Shown piece after piece: positions 32,018 to 41,841 of a DNA stretch of 64,000 bases. Both the position numbers and the translations under genes were made by a program. The notes under the pieces were generated by a model, which made no database searches, had not been told where the DNA came from, and saw nothing but the letters and a program-made list of their open reading frames with translations. Within the stretch, counting starts at the first letter, position 1. Each line of letters starts with the position of its first letter. Source of the DNA: Enterobacter ludwigii (GTDB lineage Bacteria > Pseudomonadota > Gammaproteobacteria > Enterobacterales > Enterobacteriaceae). The stretch is from positions 1 to 64,000 of the forward strand of contig CEFQ01000003.1 of the NCBI GenBank assembly GCA_900068845.1. The letters run 5' to 3'.

Positions 32018-32029
32018 GAAATTTTTCCT

Positions 32030-33856
32030 TTAGCCTTCATCAACATGTTCTTTGATCATCACCAGGAACGGCTTACCAAAACGTTCCAGTTTGCGATGAC
32101 CGACGCCGTTCACGCTGAGCATTTCTGACGCGCTTATCGGCATTTGTTCTGCCATTTCAATCAGCGTGGCATCGTTAAATACCACGTACGGCGGAATATT
32201 CTCTTCATCCGCAATCGCTTTGCGCAGCTTACGCAGCTTGGCAAATAATTGGCGATCGTAATTGCCGCTGTGCACTTTCGGCGAACTGCTGCCGCGCGCT
32301 TTCACCGTTACGATACGCGGCACCGCCAGCATCAGCGGCACTTCGGCACGTAAAACCGGACGCGCCGCTTCGGTAAGTTGCAGCGCCGAATGCATCGCGA
32401 TGTTTTGCGTCACCATTCCGAGGTGAATCAGTTGGCGCAGCACGCTGATCCAGTGTTCATGGCTGTGTTCGCGGCCTAAACCGTACACCGGCAGTTTGTC
32501 GTGGCCGTTGTCGCGGATACGCTGATTACTGGCTCCGCGCAAAACTTCCACAATATAGCCCATACCAAAGCGCTGGCCGGTACGATAGATGCTCGACAGC
32601 GCCTTTTGCGCTTCCAGCAAGCCGTCGTAGCGACGCGGTGGATCGAGGCAGATATCGCAGTTATCGCACTGCTGCTGACGCCCTTCGCCGAAATAGTTCA
32701 GCAGCACCAGACGACGACAGGTTTGTGCTTCCGCAAACGCCCCCATCGCGTTGAGCTTGTGGCGTTCAATATCCTGCAACGGTCCAGGCACTTTTTCTTC
32801 CAGACATTTACGCAACCACGCCATATCGGCGGGATCGTACAGCATCATCGCTTCGGCAGGCAGGCCATCTCGTCCGGCGCGCCCGGTTTCCTGATAATAG
32901 GATTCAATGTTACGCGGGATATCGAAGTGCACCACAAAGCGCACGTTGGGTTTGTTGATGCCCATACCAAACGCCACGGTAGCGACCACAATTTGCAGAT
33001 CGTCACGCTGGAAGGCTTCCTGCACGCTGGCTCGCTGCGCGCTATCAATGCCGGCGTGATAAGCGCCAACACTCAAGCCCCGGCTTTGCAGGCGCGCGGC
33101 AGTGTCTTCCACTTTGGCGCGGCTGTTACAGTAAATAATGCCGCTTTTGCCGCGCTGATCCTGCACGTAACGCAGTAACTGCTCGGTGGGTTTGAATTTC
33201 TCCACCAGCGTGTAGCGAATATTCGGACGGTCAAAGCTGCTGATTTGAATCAGCGGATCGTCCATCTGCAACAGATGAGCGATGTCGTTACGCGTGGTTT
33301 CATCGGCGGTGGCGGTTAGCGCCATCACCGGCAGATCAGGGAAATGCTGACGCAGCTGACCGATCGAGCCATATTCCGGACGGAAATCGTGGCCCCACTG
33401 CGAAATACAGTGGGCTTCATCCACCGCCAGCATCACCGGATTCCACTGGTGCAGGCTGTCGAGGAAGTTGTCCATCATCAGGCGTTCAGGCGCGATATAC
33501 AGCAGCTTGAGCTTGCCAGTGCGGCAATCCGCAAAAACCTGCTGCTGCTGTTCGCGCGTCTGCGTCGAGTTGAGGCACGCCGCGGCGACGCCGTTAGCCA
33601 GCAGCTGATCGACCTGATCTTTCATCAGTGAAATCAGCGGTGAAACCACCAGCGTCAGTCCTTCGCGCACCAGCGCCGGGATTTGATAGCATAGCGATTT
33701 GCCGCCGCCGGTCGGCATCACCACCAAACAATCGCGTCCTGACAGGGCGGTTTCGATGATGTTCTGCTGACCAGGGCGGAACTGCTGATAGCCGAAGGTA
33801 TCTTGTAATACCTGCTGCGCCAGCATTTCCTGATTAAGCACTGCCGATGTTGCCAC
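32030..33856 (-). CDS. recQ: ATP-dependent DNA helicase RecQ
   Basis: 3'-5' helicase of the RecF recombination pathway that also restrains illegitimate recombination. It has 608 residues (E. coli 609). Walker A MPTGGGKS (near 47-54), DEAH box [14 protein letters not shown] (near 144) and the RecQ arginine finger [10 protein letters not shown] (near 320) are present. The zinc-binding cysteines in [12 protein letters not shown] and [11 protein letters not shown] (near 377-405), a winged-helix domain and a C-terminal HRDC domain follow. It lies 23 bases after pldA. Confidence 0.97.
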   Translation of the reverse strand: MATSAVLNQEMLAQQVLQDTFGYQQFRPGQQNIIETALSGRDCLVVMPTGGGKSLCYQIPALVREGLTLVVSPLISLMKDQVDQLLANGVAAACLNSTQTREQQQQVFADCRTGKLKLLYIAPERLMMDNFLDSLHQWNPVMLAVDEAHCISQWGHDFRPEYGSIGQLRQHFPDLPVMALTATADETTRNDIAHLLQMDDPLIQISSFDRPNIRYTLVEKFKPTEQLLRYVQDQRGKSGIIYCNSRAKVEDTAARLQSRGLSVGAYHAGIDSAQRASVQEAFQRDDLQIVVATVAFGMGINKPNVRFVVHFDIPRNIESYYQETGRAGRDGLPAEAMMLYDPADMAWLRKCLEEKVPGPLQDIERHKLNAMGAFAEAQTCRRLVLLNYFGEGRQQQCDNCDICLDPPRRYDGLLEAQKALSSIYRTGQRFGMGYIVEVLRGASNQRIRDNGHDKLPVYGLGREHSHEHWISVLRQLIHLGMVTQNIAMHSALQLTEAARPVLRAEVPLMLAVPRIVTVKARGSSSPKVHSGNYDRQLFAKLRKLRKAIADEENIPPYVVFNDATLIEMAEQMPISASEMLSVNGVGHRKLERFGKPFLVMIKEHVDEG

Positions 33857-33879
33857 GGTAATCCTGTATTTTTTGCGGG

Positions 33880-34758
33880 TTAGAACAGATCGTTGAGCGT
33901 CACGCCCACGCCGAAGCGTGTCTGGCGATGGTTATAGTCGATCAACGACTCACCATAACCGCTGAAGACCTGCGTGTAAAAACGCACGTGCTCAGAGATC
34001 GGATAGCTCCAGGCGAAAGTTGCACCACCGAAGCCGCTGTTCCAGTTGTAGTTGCCTTCCACGCTGAAAATGCTATCGCCCATCATGTAGCCGAGCTTGG
34101 CGCGGTAGTAACCCATGTATTTGGTGATGTCCGGATTATCGTCATTGCTTTCACTTTCCGGCAGACGATACCAGGGTTTGATCTCTGCGAGCAGATTGCC
34201 ATTCTCTGCCATCAAGCGGGCATAAACGCGGTTCCAGCTGCGCGAGGTCGGTTCACTACGACCATTCGACTGGTGTACTAAGCCGGTTTCCACGTCACGC
34301 AAGGTCCAGCCCGCGAAGGTGTAATCGGTGGCCCAGCCGAGGAAAATCTGCGGCTCATAATCGGTTTCACGAAACGGTGATGAAGCGCCACGGTTTGAGA
34401 GCTGCCACCACGACCGCTGAGTATAAGACGCGGCCAGCACCGAGTTATCGCCTAAAATGCCGCGCCACAAGGGAAACGCCAGGCTGAGCTGGAATTTTAC
34501 TTCATCATTTTTTGCTTTGTCTGCCCAGTTGTACGAAGAGATCGCCTCTTTGTTCATGTCTGTGGTGTAAGTGTAAAGCAGATAGTTGTTTTCGTAAGGA
34601 TAAAGCACGAACGGGTTATCGTGTTTCTCCAGCAGGTTAGCGATAATGCTGCCCTTCACTGCCGGTGCATCATGAACCTCTTTTATCGTGGCTTCGTCGG
34701 CCTGCGCCAGGCCAGGAAGGATCAGTGCCGCGGCCAGCAAGGCGTAATGCTTACGCAT
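33880..34758 (-). CDS. pldA: Outer membrane phospholipase A
   Basis: Calcium-dependent outer-membrane phospholipase that degrades mislocalised phospholipids as a dimer. Start 34758 (GGAG six bases upstream) gives 292 residues (E. coli 289) with an N-terminal signal peptide ending near AQA-DEA; a longer frame to 34794 lacks support. The active-site segment [16 protein letters not shown] holds His, Ser and Asn in the positions of the E. coli triad. The protein ends LNDLF, with a terminal Phe typical of beta barrels. It diverges from yigI. Confidence 0.96.
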   Translation of the reverse strand: MRKHYALLAAALILPGLAQADEATIKEVHDAPAVKGSIIANLLEKHDNPFVLYPYENNYLLYTYTTDMNKEAISSYNWADKAKNDEVKFQLSLAFPLWRGILGDNSVLAASYTQRSWWQLSNRGASSPFRETDYEPQIFLGWATDYTFAGWTLRDVETGLVHQSNGRSEPTSRSWNRVYARLMAENGNLLAEIKPWYRLPESESNDDNPDITKYMGYYRAKLGYMMGDSIFSVEGNYNWNSGFGGATFAWSYPISEHVRFYTQVFSGYGESLIDYNHRQTRFGVGVTLNDLF

Positions 34759-34922
34759 AGAATTCTCCAGAGAACTGCGTGTCGTAATCGTCAAGGACGG
34801 TTCAAAAAGCAGGCCATTCTACACGCAAAACCTGCGGTTGATCAGCGCCGATTTTCGAAACTGGAAAGCGGCTCGAACGCGGCATAATATACACAACTCG
34901 TTAACATTTTAAGGCAGGCATT

Positions 34923-35393
34923 ATGTCATCCCCGTTGCTGACGCCGCAGGACGCGCGCCGTCTGATTGGTGAAATCTTTGTTTATCATATGCCCTTTAAT
35001 CAGGCGCTCGGATTAGAGTTGGATCGACTGGAAGCGGATTACGCCGAGCTCGGCTTCGCCAATAAAACCATGTTGGTCGGCAACGCGGCGCAGCAGATTT
35101 TGCACGGCGGCGTGATTGCTTCAGTGCTGGATGTCGCCGCCGGTCTGGTGTGTGTCAGCTATGCGTTGACGCGCCAGGAGAGCATTACCGAGGAAGAGCT
35201 TCGTCAGCGCCTGTCACGTATGGGCACCATCGATATGCGCGTTGATTACCTGCGTCCCGGGCGCGGTGAGCGCTTTGTCGCCACGAGCAGCCTACTACGC
35301 GGTGGCAATAAAGTCGCCGTGGCGCGCGTAGAGTTACATAACCAGCAAGGCGATTATATCGCCACCGCTACCGCGACTTATATGATTGGCTGA
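34923..35393 (+). CDS. yigI: Hotdog-fold acyl-CoA thioesterase YigI
   Basis: PaaI-type hotdog thioesterase of 156 residues (E. coli 155). The catalytic strand-helix segment is [19 protein letters not shown] (near 59-77) and the C-terminal strands are [18 protein letters not shown] (near 104). E. coli YigI has been linked to medium- and long-chain acyl-CoA hydrolysis. It is followed 22 bases later by rarD on the same strand and diverges from pldA. Confidence 0.92.
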   Translation: MSSPLLTPQDARRLIGEIFVYHMPFNQALGLELDRLEADYAELGFANKTMLVGNAAQQILHGGVIASVLDVAAGLVCVSYALTRQESITEEELRQRLSRMGTIDMRVDYLRPGRGERFVATSSLLRGGNKVAVARVELHNQQGDYIATATATYMIG

Positions 35394-35415
35394 TCGCCAC
35401 CTTTTCGGATGTAAA

Positions 35416-36315
35416 ATGGATACGCAACAAACTCGCCAGGGTATTGGCTACGCGCTCGGCGCTTACTTTATTTGGGGCATCGCACCGGCCTACTTCAAGC
35501 TGGTGAAAGAGGTACCCGCCCCCGAAATCATGACGCATCGCGTGATTTGGTCAGCACTTTTTATGCTGCTGCTGATCACGTTAACCCGCAGCTGGACACA
35601 GGTGCGCGGCGTGCTGGCTCAGCCCAAAAAAATGATGTTGCTGGCACTGACCGCCGTTACCATTGGCGGCAACTGGCTACTGTTTATCTGGGCGGTGAAT
35701 AATCAGCATATGCTGGAAGCCAGCCTCGGCTACTTTATTAACCCGCTGATTAACGTGGTGTTTGGCATGCTGTTTCTGCGCGAGCGCTTCCGCCGCTTAC
35801 AGTGGCTGGCGGTGTTACTGGCGACCACCGGCGTGCTGGTACAGCTGTGGCAATTTGGATCGCTACCGATTATCGGCCTTGGCCTGGCGTTGAGTTTTTC
35901 TCTGTATGGTCTGGTGCGTAAAAAGATTCAGGTAGATGCACAGAGCGGCATGTTAATCGAGACAATGTGGCTGTTTCCGCTGGCGGCGGTTTACCTGTTT
36001 GGCTTCGCCGATAGCGCCACCAGCCATCTCAGCGCTAATGCGATGAGCCTGAATCTGAAACTGGTCGCGGCGGGTATTCTCACCACCATTCCACTGATGT
36101 TGTTTGCTGCAGCCTGTGCACGTCTGCGCTTATCGACCGTCGGCTTCTTCCAGTATCTCGGCCCGACATTGATGTTCCTGCTGGCGGTGATCTTCTACGG
36201 CGAGAGCCTGACGCCAGATAAAATGGTGACCTTCGGCTTTATCTGGCTGGCACTCGCCGTATTCATTATTGATGCAGTGACGTTTTCAGCGCGTTCGCGC
36301 GTGCGCGTAGCGTGA
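35416..36315 (+). CDS. rarD: EamA/DMT family permease RarD
   Basis: Ten-helix member of the drug/metabolite transporter family. E. coli RarD is annotated as a predicted chloramphenicol-resistance permease; its natural substrate is unknown. Start 35416 gives 299 residues (E. coli 296). Landmarks are AYFIWGIAPAYFKL (near 17), GGNWLLFIWAVNN (near 78) and LSTVGFFQYLGPTLMFLLA (near 242). Its last 30 bases overlap the 3' end of convergent abrB, so the two reading frames share DNA at their tails. Confidence 0.93.
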   Translation: MDTQQTRQGIGYALGAYFIWGIAPAYFKLVKEVPAPEIMTHRVIWSALFMLLLITLTRSWTQVRGVLAQPKKMMLLALTAVTIGGNWLLFIWAVNNQHMLEASLGYFINPLINVVFGMLFLRERFRRLQWLAVLLATTGVLVQLWQFGSLPIIGLGLALSFSLYGLVRKKIQVDAQSGMLIETMWLFPLAAVYLFGFADSATSHLSANAMSLNLKLVAAGILTTIPLMLFAAACARLRLSTVGFFQYLGPTLMFLLAVIFYGESLTPDKMVTFGFIWLALAVFIIDAVTFSARSRVRVA

Positions 36316-37338
36316 GATAAACCGCGCCAGCGCCGGGCCGGTCAGCAGGATGGTGAACAGACGCAGCGTCTGCAGTGCCATCACAAATGCCATATCGACG
36401 CGTGTGCCGGCCGCAATAATCGCCACGGTATCCAGCCCGCCCGGGCTGGTTGCCAGATAGGCCGTCATCAGATCGACGTGCAGAACGCGCGTCAGCATCC
36501 AGGCTAAGCCGCCGCACAGCAGCATCAAGCCAAAAATCGACACCAGCATTTGCGGCAGCGTACGCAGCGCTAACAGAAAGATCGGCCGGGTAAAGCGCAA
36601 TCCCACGCTCCAGCCAATCAATGAATAGGCCAGCGCCAGCAGCCATTCCGGTACCTGCAAGGTGGCCACATCGGTACCGTGCAGCACCGCGCCAATCAGC
36701 GCGGGCAGCAGCAATGCGCCCGACGGAATGCGCAACCGCTGCCCAAGCCAGGCACCGGCGACCATCACCACCAGGGTTAGCAGAAAGCTGCTTTGCAGCG
36801 CGGGAAACCATACCAGCTCAGCGGCACCGCCGTTGGTGCCCAAACCAATGCGCGCCACCACGGCGGCCGCCGTTGCGACGAATAACACGCGCAGATACTG
36901 CATGAACGCCACCAGCCGCACATCCGCACCGAAATCACCGGCCATCGCCACCATCGCCGACGCGCCGCCGGGCGACGATCCCCACGCGCCGGTGGGCCCT
37001 GGCAAATGACTGAAGCGCACCAGTAGAAAACCGGACAAACCGCTGGCCGCGAGCGTCAGCACCAGCACCGCCAGCACCACCGGCCAATCCTGGATCAGCG
37101 GGGTGAGAATGCCGGGCGATAAGCTCTGGCCGATCATGCAGCCGAGCACCGCCTGTGCCAGCACAAAGAAACGTTTATCGATGCGAACGGTTGCGCCGGA
37201 CAAGCCCATAAAGGTGCCGACGATCATCGGGCCCAGTAGCAAGGCCGCAGGCAGGTGGAACAGCTGAAGGATAATCCCCAGCACTAACGATGCAATCAGC
37301 AGAAGTGTCCACTGAAGTCGCAATGAGAAGCGCGCCAT
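36286..37338 (-). CDS. abrB: AbrB family membrane protein
   Basis: Hydrophobic protein with about ten membrane helices and an internal duplication: WGSSPGGASAMVAMA (near 129) and LATSPGGLDTVAIIAAG (near 304) are the repeated signature of the AbrB duplication family. E. coli AbrB was named as a putative regulator of aidB; a transport role is also suggested. Start 37338 gives 350 residues (E. coli 348), though no clear Shine-Dalgarno is seen; an ATG at 37425 would add 29 residues. In E. coli yigF and yigG lie between rarD and corA; here this gene takes that place. Confidence 0.88.
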   Translation of the reverse strand: MARFSLRLQWTLLLIASLVLGIILQLFHLPAALLLGPMIVGTFMGLSGATVRIDKRFFVLAQAVLGCMIGQSLSPGILTPLIQDWPVVLAVLVLTLAASGLSGFLLVRFSHLPGPTGAWGSSPGGASAMVAMAGDFGADVRLVAFMQYLRVLFVATAAAVVARIGLGTNGGAAELVWFPALQSSFLLTLVVMVAGAWLGQRLRIPSGALLLPALIGAVLHGTDVATLQVPEWLLALAYSLIGWSVGLRFTRPIFLLALRTLPQMLVSIFGLMLLCGGLAWMLTRVLHVDLMTAYLATSPGGLDTVAIIAAGTRVDMAFVMALQTLRLFTILLTGPALARFISRYAHARTR

Positions 37339-37438
37339 AAGGTGGAAATCATTGATATACGAAAAGAGGTAACAGATTACGCAGAAATGAAGGGCAGCGC
37401 CAGTTAATGGGCTGATGCGACTCATTTATGCGCTTTCC

Positions 37439-37503
37439 GGTCGCCATAAATGGCGACCCTACGTTTCAGGAGCGATTTTGTAGGGTCGTCATTCATGACG
37501 ACC
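37439..37503. repeat. Double-hairpin intergenic repeat, family A, copy 2
   Basis: GGTCGCCAT-AA-ATGGCGACC (37439-37458) and GGTCGTCAT-TC-ATGACGACC (37484-37503) flank a spacer starting CTACG and ending TGTAGGG. The plan is identical to 7727-7794, but the arms of the second hairpin differ between copies with complementary changes, so pairing is preserved. It lies between corA and abrB, which point the same way. Confidence 0.75.
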
Positions 37504-37518
37504 GGGATACTCGGCAGG

Positions 37519-38472
37519 TTACAACCAGTTTTTACGCTTGAAATAGAGGTACGGCGCCAGCCCGGCGAGGATCATCAGGCTAATCGCGCCCGGATAACCA
37601 AAGCTCCATTTGAGCTCTGGCATAAACTCGAAGTTCATACCGTAACTGGATGCCACCAGCGTTGGCGGCAGGAATACCACGGAAACCACCGAGAAGATCT
37701 TGATGATGCGGTTCTGCTCGATGTTGATGAACCCCATCGCCGCCTGCATCAGGAAGTTCACTTTCTGGAACAGCGATTCGTTATGCGGCAGCAGCGATTC
37801 GATATCGCGCAGGATTTCACGCGCCTGCTCCAGCTGATTGCCCGGCAGACGCGCCTTGCGTACCAGGAAGTTGAGTGCGCGCTGGGTATCCATCAGACAC
37901 AAACGCACTTTCCAGCCGATATCTTCCAGCTCGGCTAAGCGTGACAGTGCCTGGTCATACTCTTCGCCCTGCTGGCCTTCCATAATCACGCGGCTGAGTT
38001 TCTCCAGCGCGCTATAGATGTTCTCGATCTCATCCGCCAGCTGCTCGATTTTGGTCTCAAACAGATCCAGCAGCAGCTCGTAGGCGTTGCCATCGGTCAG
38101 TGTCTGATTACGCGCACGCATGCGATACAGGCGGAACGCCGGCAGTTCGCGTTCGCGCAGCGTATACAGACGATCTTCACGAATGGTAAAGGCCACGGTG
38201 GAGTTGCCCGCATGGTCTTCAGCATCTTCAAAGAAGAAGAAGGAGTGAATGTGCAGACCGTCTTCGTCTTCGAAGAAACGCGCCGAGGCTTCGATGTCTT
38301 CCAGTTCCGGACGCGTTGCCAGGCTCTGGCCGAGCTCACACTGCACGCGATCGCGTTCGCTGTCGTCGGGTTCGATCAGATCGACCCACACCGAAGTGTT
38401 GAGTTTGTCGTTGTCTTCTTCCAGCTCGATGCGCGTCAGGCGATTACGATCGAGTTTAAATGCTCTCAGCAT
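37519..38472 (-). CDS. corA: Magnesium/cobalt/nickel transporter CorA
   Basis: Pentameric inner-membrane channel for magnesium, also passing cobalt and nickel. It has 317 residues (E. coli 316): a large soluble N-terminal domain with long helices, then two C-terminal membrane helices. The pore signature YGMNFEFMP places GMN at 278-280, and the positively charged tail KRKNWL closes the protein. A leader of about 260 bases with a short ORF and alternative hairpins lies upstream. Confidence 0.97.
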   Translation of the reverse strand: MLRAFKLDRNRLTRIELEEDNDKLNTSVWVDLIEPDDSERDRVQCELGQSLATRPELEDIEASARFFEDEDGLHIHSFFFFEDAEDHAGNSTVAFTIREDRLYTLRERELPAFRLYRMRARNQTLTDGNAYELLLDLFETKIEQLADEIENIYSALEKLSRVIMEGQQGEEYDQALSRLAELEDIGWKVRLCLMDTQRALNFLVRKARLPGNQLEQAREILRDIESLLPHNESLFQKVNFLMQAAMGFINIEQNRIIKIFSVVSVVFLPPTLVASSYGMNFEFMPELKWSFGYPGAISLMILAGLAPYLYFKRKNWL

Positions 38473-38768
38473 AGCAATAACTCCCCATTGCAGACGTAAT
38501 GGGACATAGCAGTGACCACTTTAGATTACGGGCACGGCGAAGCCTGAACACGGAAACTTTCGCTTCAAGGGTAAATCAGTGCTAACTCATGCGACGAGAG
38601 TAAAAAAGGGAGGTCGCTGATAACCGCTAAGGCTACCAGCTCAAAGAGGTAACCTTAGGAGTTCCTGTTAAACAGGTGATTGAGCCAGCATCGACTGGGC
38701 GCGTCCAAGGCATTGTCCTCTCATGATAATAGTGCGCGCATGTTACGCTGAGACGAAAAAGTCGTCAA
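38473..38768 (-). promoter_or_regulatory. corA promoter and structured mRNA leader
   Basis: A promoter with TTGACG (38763-38768), a 17-base spacer and TAACAT (38740-38745) would start transcription near 38732, leaving about 260 bases before corA. In the leader, stem A (38627-38658, 11 base pairs, loop of 10) and stem B (38616-38640, 10 pairs including two G-U, loop TTAGC) share bases 38627-38640 and cannot form together. Stem B is followed eight bases later by six T. Salmonella corA is known to have a long leader with a leader peptide (CorL) and Rho-dependent control. Function here is inferred from that and from the structure. Confidence 0.65.
38633..38713 (-). CDS. Candidate corA leader peptide (26 codons)
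   Basis: ATG at 38713 opens a 26-residue frame beginning MPWTRPVDAG and ending SLSW, preceded by GAGAGGA. Its last third covers both arms of stem A, so translating ribosomes would disrupt that hairpin and favour stem B. An overlapping alternative frame (38668-38724, 18 residues, beginning MRGQCL) has no Shine-Dalgarno. Which one, if either, corresponds to CorL cannot be decided by eye. Confidence 0.35.
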   Translation of the reverse strand: MPWTRPVDAGSITCLTGTPKVTSLSW

Positions 38769-38783
38769 GGTAGCGCAACCGCG

Positions 38784-40946
38784 CTACACCGTTTCCAGAC
38801 GGGCGTAAGCCGCCACCAGCCACTTGATTCCCTGGCCCTGAAACGCCACTTGTAAACGACTGTGTTCGCCGCTGCCTTCGAGGTTGATGATGGTGCCTTC
38901 GCCGAACTTAGCATGACGCACGCGCTGGCCGAGTGAGAAGCCGCTGTCATTATGCGCGATCGGCGTGCCCATGCGTTGATGACTCACCGGACGACTGACG
39001 CTAGCGCGCAAACGCACCTCTTCCACGCACTCTTCCGGTAGCTCGCCGATGAAGCGCGATGGGCGGTGATAGACTTCCTTACCATAAAGACGGCGGGTTT
39101 CGGCGTAGGTCAGCGTGAGTTTCACCATCGCGCGCGTCACACCGACGTAAGCCAGACGGCGTTCTTCTTCCAGTCGACCGCCTTCATCCAGCGACATCTG
39201 GCTCGGGAACATCCCCTCTTCCATGCCGACGATAAACACCTGGCTGAACTCCAGCCCTTTCGCCGAGTGCATGGTCATCAACTGCACTGCATCCTGCCAT
39301 TTGTCGGCTTGGCCTTCGCCCGCTTCCAGCGCCGCATGCGATAAGAACGCCTGCAGCGGCATCAAATCTTCGTCTTCATCCTGATAACTGAACTGGCGCG
39401 TGGCCGTCACCAATTCCTCAAGGTTTTCAATCCGCGCCTGACCTTTTTCGCCCTTCTCCTGCTCGTACATGATCCACAAACCGGAGTCTTTGATTACCCG
39501 ATCGGTCTGGACATGCAGCGGCATTTCGGCGGTTTCCGTGGCCAGTGAATCCACCAGTTCGCAGAAGCGTTGCAATGCCGACGCGGCGCGTCCCGCTAAG
39601 GCTTTATTCTGTAACAGCTCGCGCGTTGCCTGCCACATCGTTAGCTGCTGCTCGCGCGCGGTTTGACGAACTACGTCAAGGGTGCGATCGCCTACGCCGC
39701 GCACCGGCGTGTTGACCACACGTTCAAAGGCCGCATCGTCATTGCGATTGGCCATCAAACGCAGATAGGCCAGCGCATCTTTAATTTCCTGACGTTCGAA
39801 GAAGCGCATACCGCCATAAATGCGATACGGCATGCTGCCTTGCAGCAGCGCCTCTTCCAGCACACGCGATTGGGCGTTGCTGCGGTAGAGAATGGCGCAA
39901 TCCTGCAGCGCGTTGCCGTTCTCATGCCAGCTTTTGATACGGTTCACCACAAAGCGCGCTTCGTCCAGCTCGTTGAACGCGCAGTAGAGTGAGATCTTTT
40001 CGCCGTCGCTGCCGTCGGTCCATAATTCTTTGCCGAGGCGGCCATTGTTATTGGCGATCAGTGTATTAGCGGCTTTCAGAATATTGTTGGTCGAGCGATA
40101 GTTCTGCTCCAGACGGATGGTTTCTGCACCGGGAAAATCCTGCAGGAAGCGCTGGATGTTTTCTACCTGCGCACCGCGCCAGCCGTAAATCGACTGGTCA
40201 TCATCGCCGACGATGATCACGCGGCCCGAATCGCCCGCCAGCATGCGAATCCACGCGTACTGAATGTTGTTAGTATCCTGGAATTCATCGACCAGCACGT
40301 TGCTAAAACGCTCGCGGTAATGGTTCAGGATGTGCGGCTTGTTGAGCCACAGTTCATGGGCGCGCAGCAGCAGCTCGGCAAAATCGACTAAGCCAGCGCG
40401 ATCGCAGGCTTCCTGATACGCCTGATAGATGCGTAGCCAGGTTTGCTCCACCGGATTGCCGTAGCTTTCGATGTGTTTTGGACGCAGGCCTTCATCTTTT
40501 TTGCCGTTGATGTACCACATGCCCTGACGTGCAGGCCACTGCTTCTCATCAAGGTTCATGGCTTTGATCAGGCGCTTCAGCAGACGCAGCTGATCGTCGC
40601 TGTCGAGAATCTGGAAATCCTGCGGCAAGCCGGCATCGAGATGATGCGCACGCAATAGCCGGTGTGCCAGGCCGTGGAAGGTACCAATCCACATGCCGCC
40701 CTGGCTGGTGCCGATCAGCTGGTCGATACGGTGACGCATCTCCGCCGCCGCTTTGTTGGTAAAGGTCACCGCCATAATCGAATACGGCGAGCAGTTCTCG
40801 ACCGACAGCAGCCAGGCGATGCGATGCACCAGCACACGGGTTTTGCCACTGCCTGCTCCGGCCAGCACCAGCAGATTGCTACGCGGTGCGGCGACCGCCT
40901 CGCGCTGTTTGTCATTCAAGCCGTCAAGCAGTTCAGAAACGTCCAT
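38784..40946 (-). CDS. uvrD: DNA helicase II UvrD
   Basis: Superfamily 1A 3'-5' helicase of nucleotide excision and mismatch repair. Start 40946 gives 720 residues, as in E. coli; the open frame extends to 40988 into the ERIC element without homology. Walker A GAGSGKT is at 30-36, with AVTFTNKAAAEM, VDEFQDTN, GDDDQSIYGWRGA and VGVTRA helicase motifs in order. The C-terminal Tudor-like RNA polymerase-binding segment (GEGTIINLEGSG) is present. Expression is predicted from an SOS-type promoter about 170 bases upstream. Confidence 0.97.
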   Translation of the reverse strand: MDVSELLDGLNDKQREAVAAPRSNLLVLAGAGSGKTRVLVHRIAWLLSVENCSPYSIMAVTFTNKAAAEMRHRIDQLIGTSQGGMWIGTFHGLAHRLLRAHHLDAGLPQDFQILDSDDQLRLLKRLIKAMNLDEKQWPARQGMWYINGKKDEGLRPKHIESYGNPVEQTWLRIYQAYQEACDRAGLVDFAELLLRAHELWLNKPHILNHYRERFSNVLVDEFQDTNNIQYAWIRMLAGDSGRVIIVGDDDQSIYGWRGAQVENIQRFLQDFPGAETIRLEQNYRSTNNILKAANTLIANNNGRLGKELWTDGSDGEKISLYCAFNELDEARFVVNRIKSWHENGNALQDCAILYRSNAQSRVLEEALLQGSMPYRIYGGMRFFERQEIKDALAYLRLMANRNDDAAFERVVNTPVRGVGDRTLDVVRQTAREQQLTMWQATRELLQNKALAGRAASALQRFCELVDSLATETAEMPLHVQTDRVIKDSGLWIMYEQEKGEKGQARIENLEELVTATRQFSYQDEDEDLMPLQAFLSHAALEAGEGQADKWQDAVQLMTMHSAKGLEFSQVFIVGMEEGMFPSQMSLDEGGRLEEERRLAYVGVTRAMVKLTLTYAETRRLYGKEVYHRPSRFIGELPEECVEEVRLRASVSRPVSHQRMGTPIAHNDSGFSLGQRVRHAKFGEGTIINLEGSGEHSRLQVAFQGQGIKWLVAAYARLETV

Positions 40947-40973
40947 AAGCACCGTTCTCGAGAGGAATTTGAC

Positions 40974-41100
40974 GGTATCCAAAATCATTCGATTTGCAGC
41001 AAAGCGGCCAGGGCGAGGATCCCCGCGCGCTTACATGAGTAAGTGGCCGGGGTGAACGCGCGCAGCCAACGCGACGGCAAATCGAAGAATGATGGATACC
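40974..41100. repeat. ERIC (enterobacterial repetitive intergenic consensus) element, full length
   Basis: 127 bases, the length of a complete ERIC unit. The ends GGTATCC and GGATACC are perfect inverted repeats, and the near-end arms TTCGATTTGC and GCAAATCGAA also pair. The diagnostic core TTACATGAGTAAGTGGCCGG followed by GGTGAACGCG and CAGCCAACGC matches the ERIC consensus closely. It sits between the uvrD promoter and start codon, so it is transcribed as part of the uvrD leader and can form a long hairpin. Confidence 0.92.
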
Positions 41101-41101
41101 G

Positions 41102-41151
41102 CTGTATATATTTACATGTGTGGATTATAGCAGCGAGGTTAAAGATGCCAA
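41102..41151 (-). promoter_or_regulatory. uvrD promoter with overlapping LexA box
   Basis: On the minus strand TTGGCA (41146-41151), a 16-base spacer and a perfect TATAAT (41124-41129) form a strong sigma70 promoter overlapping the yigB stop. A LexA-like box follows at the expected start site: CTGTATATATTTACAT (41102-41117), which departs from CTG-N10-CAG only in the final base. E. coli uvrD has a very similar LexA site, which supports SOS control. Confidence 0.75.
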
Positions 41152-41841
41152 CCGATCAATTTCCACGTGCGGCAGCACACGCGCATCATCAATCTTCATC
41201 AGATTGCCTGCGCGCAGGTTGATCCAGCAGGCTTGCATGCCCGCGCGCAGCGAACCGGCGACATCGGTGGTGAGATCGTCTCCAACATGCAGAATGTGTT
41301 GCGGCGCGATGTTTAACCGCTCTGCGGCCAGATGATACATATCCTGCCACGGCTTAGCGCGACCGTGCGGACCAGCACGCAGTGCAAACTGGAAGTAGTG
41401 GTTGATACCGAGTTTTTCCGGGCAGGCATTGCCGTTGGTGATCGCCACCAGCGGCACGCGCTCGCCCAGCCACGTCAGCGTTTGATGCGTCTCTTCCGGC
41501 ATCGTCACTTCGCTGCGCCACTGATGGAACACGCTCATTACGTCGCTGGCACCGGCAGTCGCTTCCGCTGCCGATAAGCCAACATTGAGCAGCGCCAGCT
41601 CCACCGAACGGCGGCGCCATTCAGACACGTCGTGATAAATTTCCGGCTCGCGCGCCAGCAATTCATTACGCAGCGCCTGATAATCCGCTGGGGTAAACTC
41701 ACGCAGCGCCGGATGATACGCCTGCAATGCAGCATGCGATTCGGCGGTGGTTTTACGGATCACGGGATGGTTGTCATACAGCGTGTCGTCGAGATCAAAG
41801 GTGATCGCTTTGATCGGGCCGAGTGGACGATAAAACTTCAT
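41125..41841 (-). CDS. yigB: HAD-family FMN phosphatase YigB
   Basis: Haloacid dehalogenase-like phosphatase of 238 residues (E. coli 238). E. coli YigB dephosphorylates FMN, giving riboflavin. Motif I is DLDDTLYDN (near 16), motif II VAITNGN (near 133) and motif [19 protein letters not shown] (near 190). Its ATG shares one base with the xerC stop. The uvrD promoter begins within its 3' end. Confidence 0.94.
   Translation of the reverse strand: MKFYRPLGPIKAITFDLDDTLYDNHPVIRKTTAESHAALQAYHPALREFTPADYQALRNELLAREPEIYHDVSEWRRRSVELALLNVGLSAAEATAGASDVMSVFHQWRSEVTMPEETHQTLTWLGERVPLVAITNGNACPEKLGINHYFQFALRAGPHGRAKPWQDMYHLAAERLNIAPQHILHVGDDLTTDVAGSLRAGMQACWINLRAGNLMKIDDARVLPHVEIDRLASLTSLL

Noticed and set aside
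32501..33178. Plus-strand open frame of 225 codons opposite recQ
   Set aside because: It lies entirely within recQ, has no ribosome site and no recognisable protein features.
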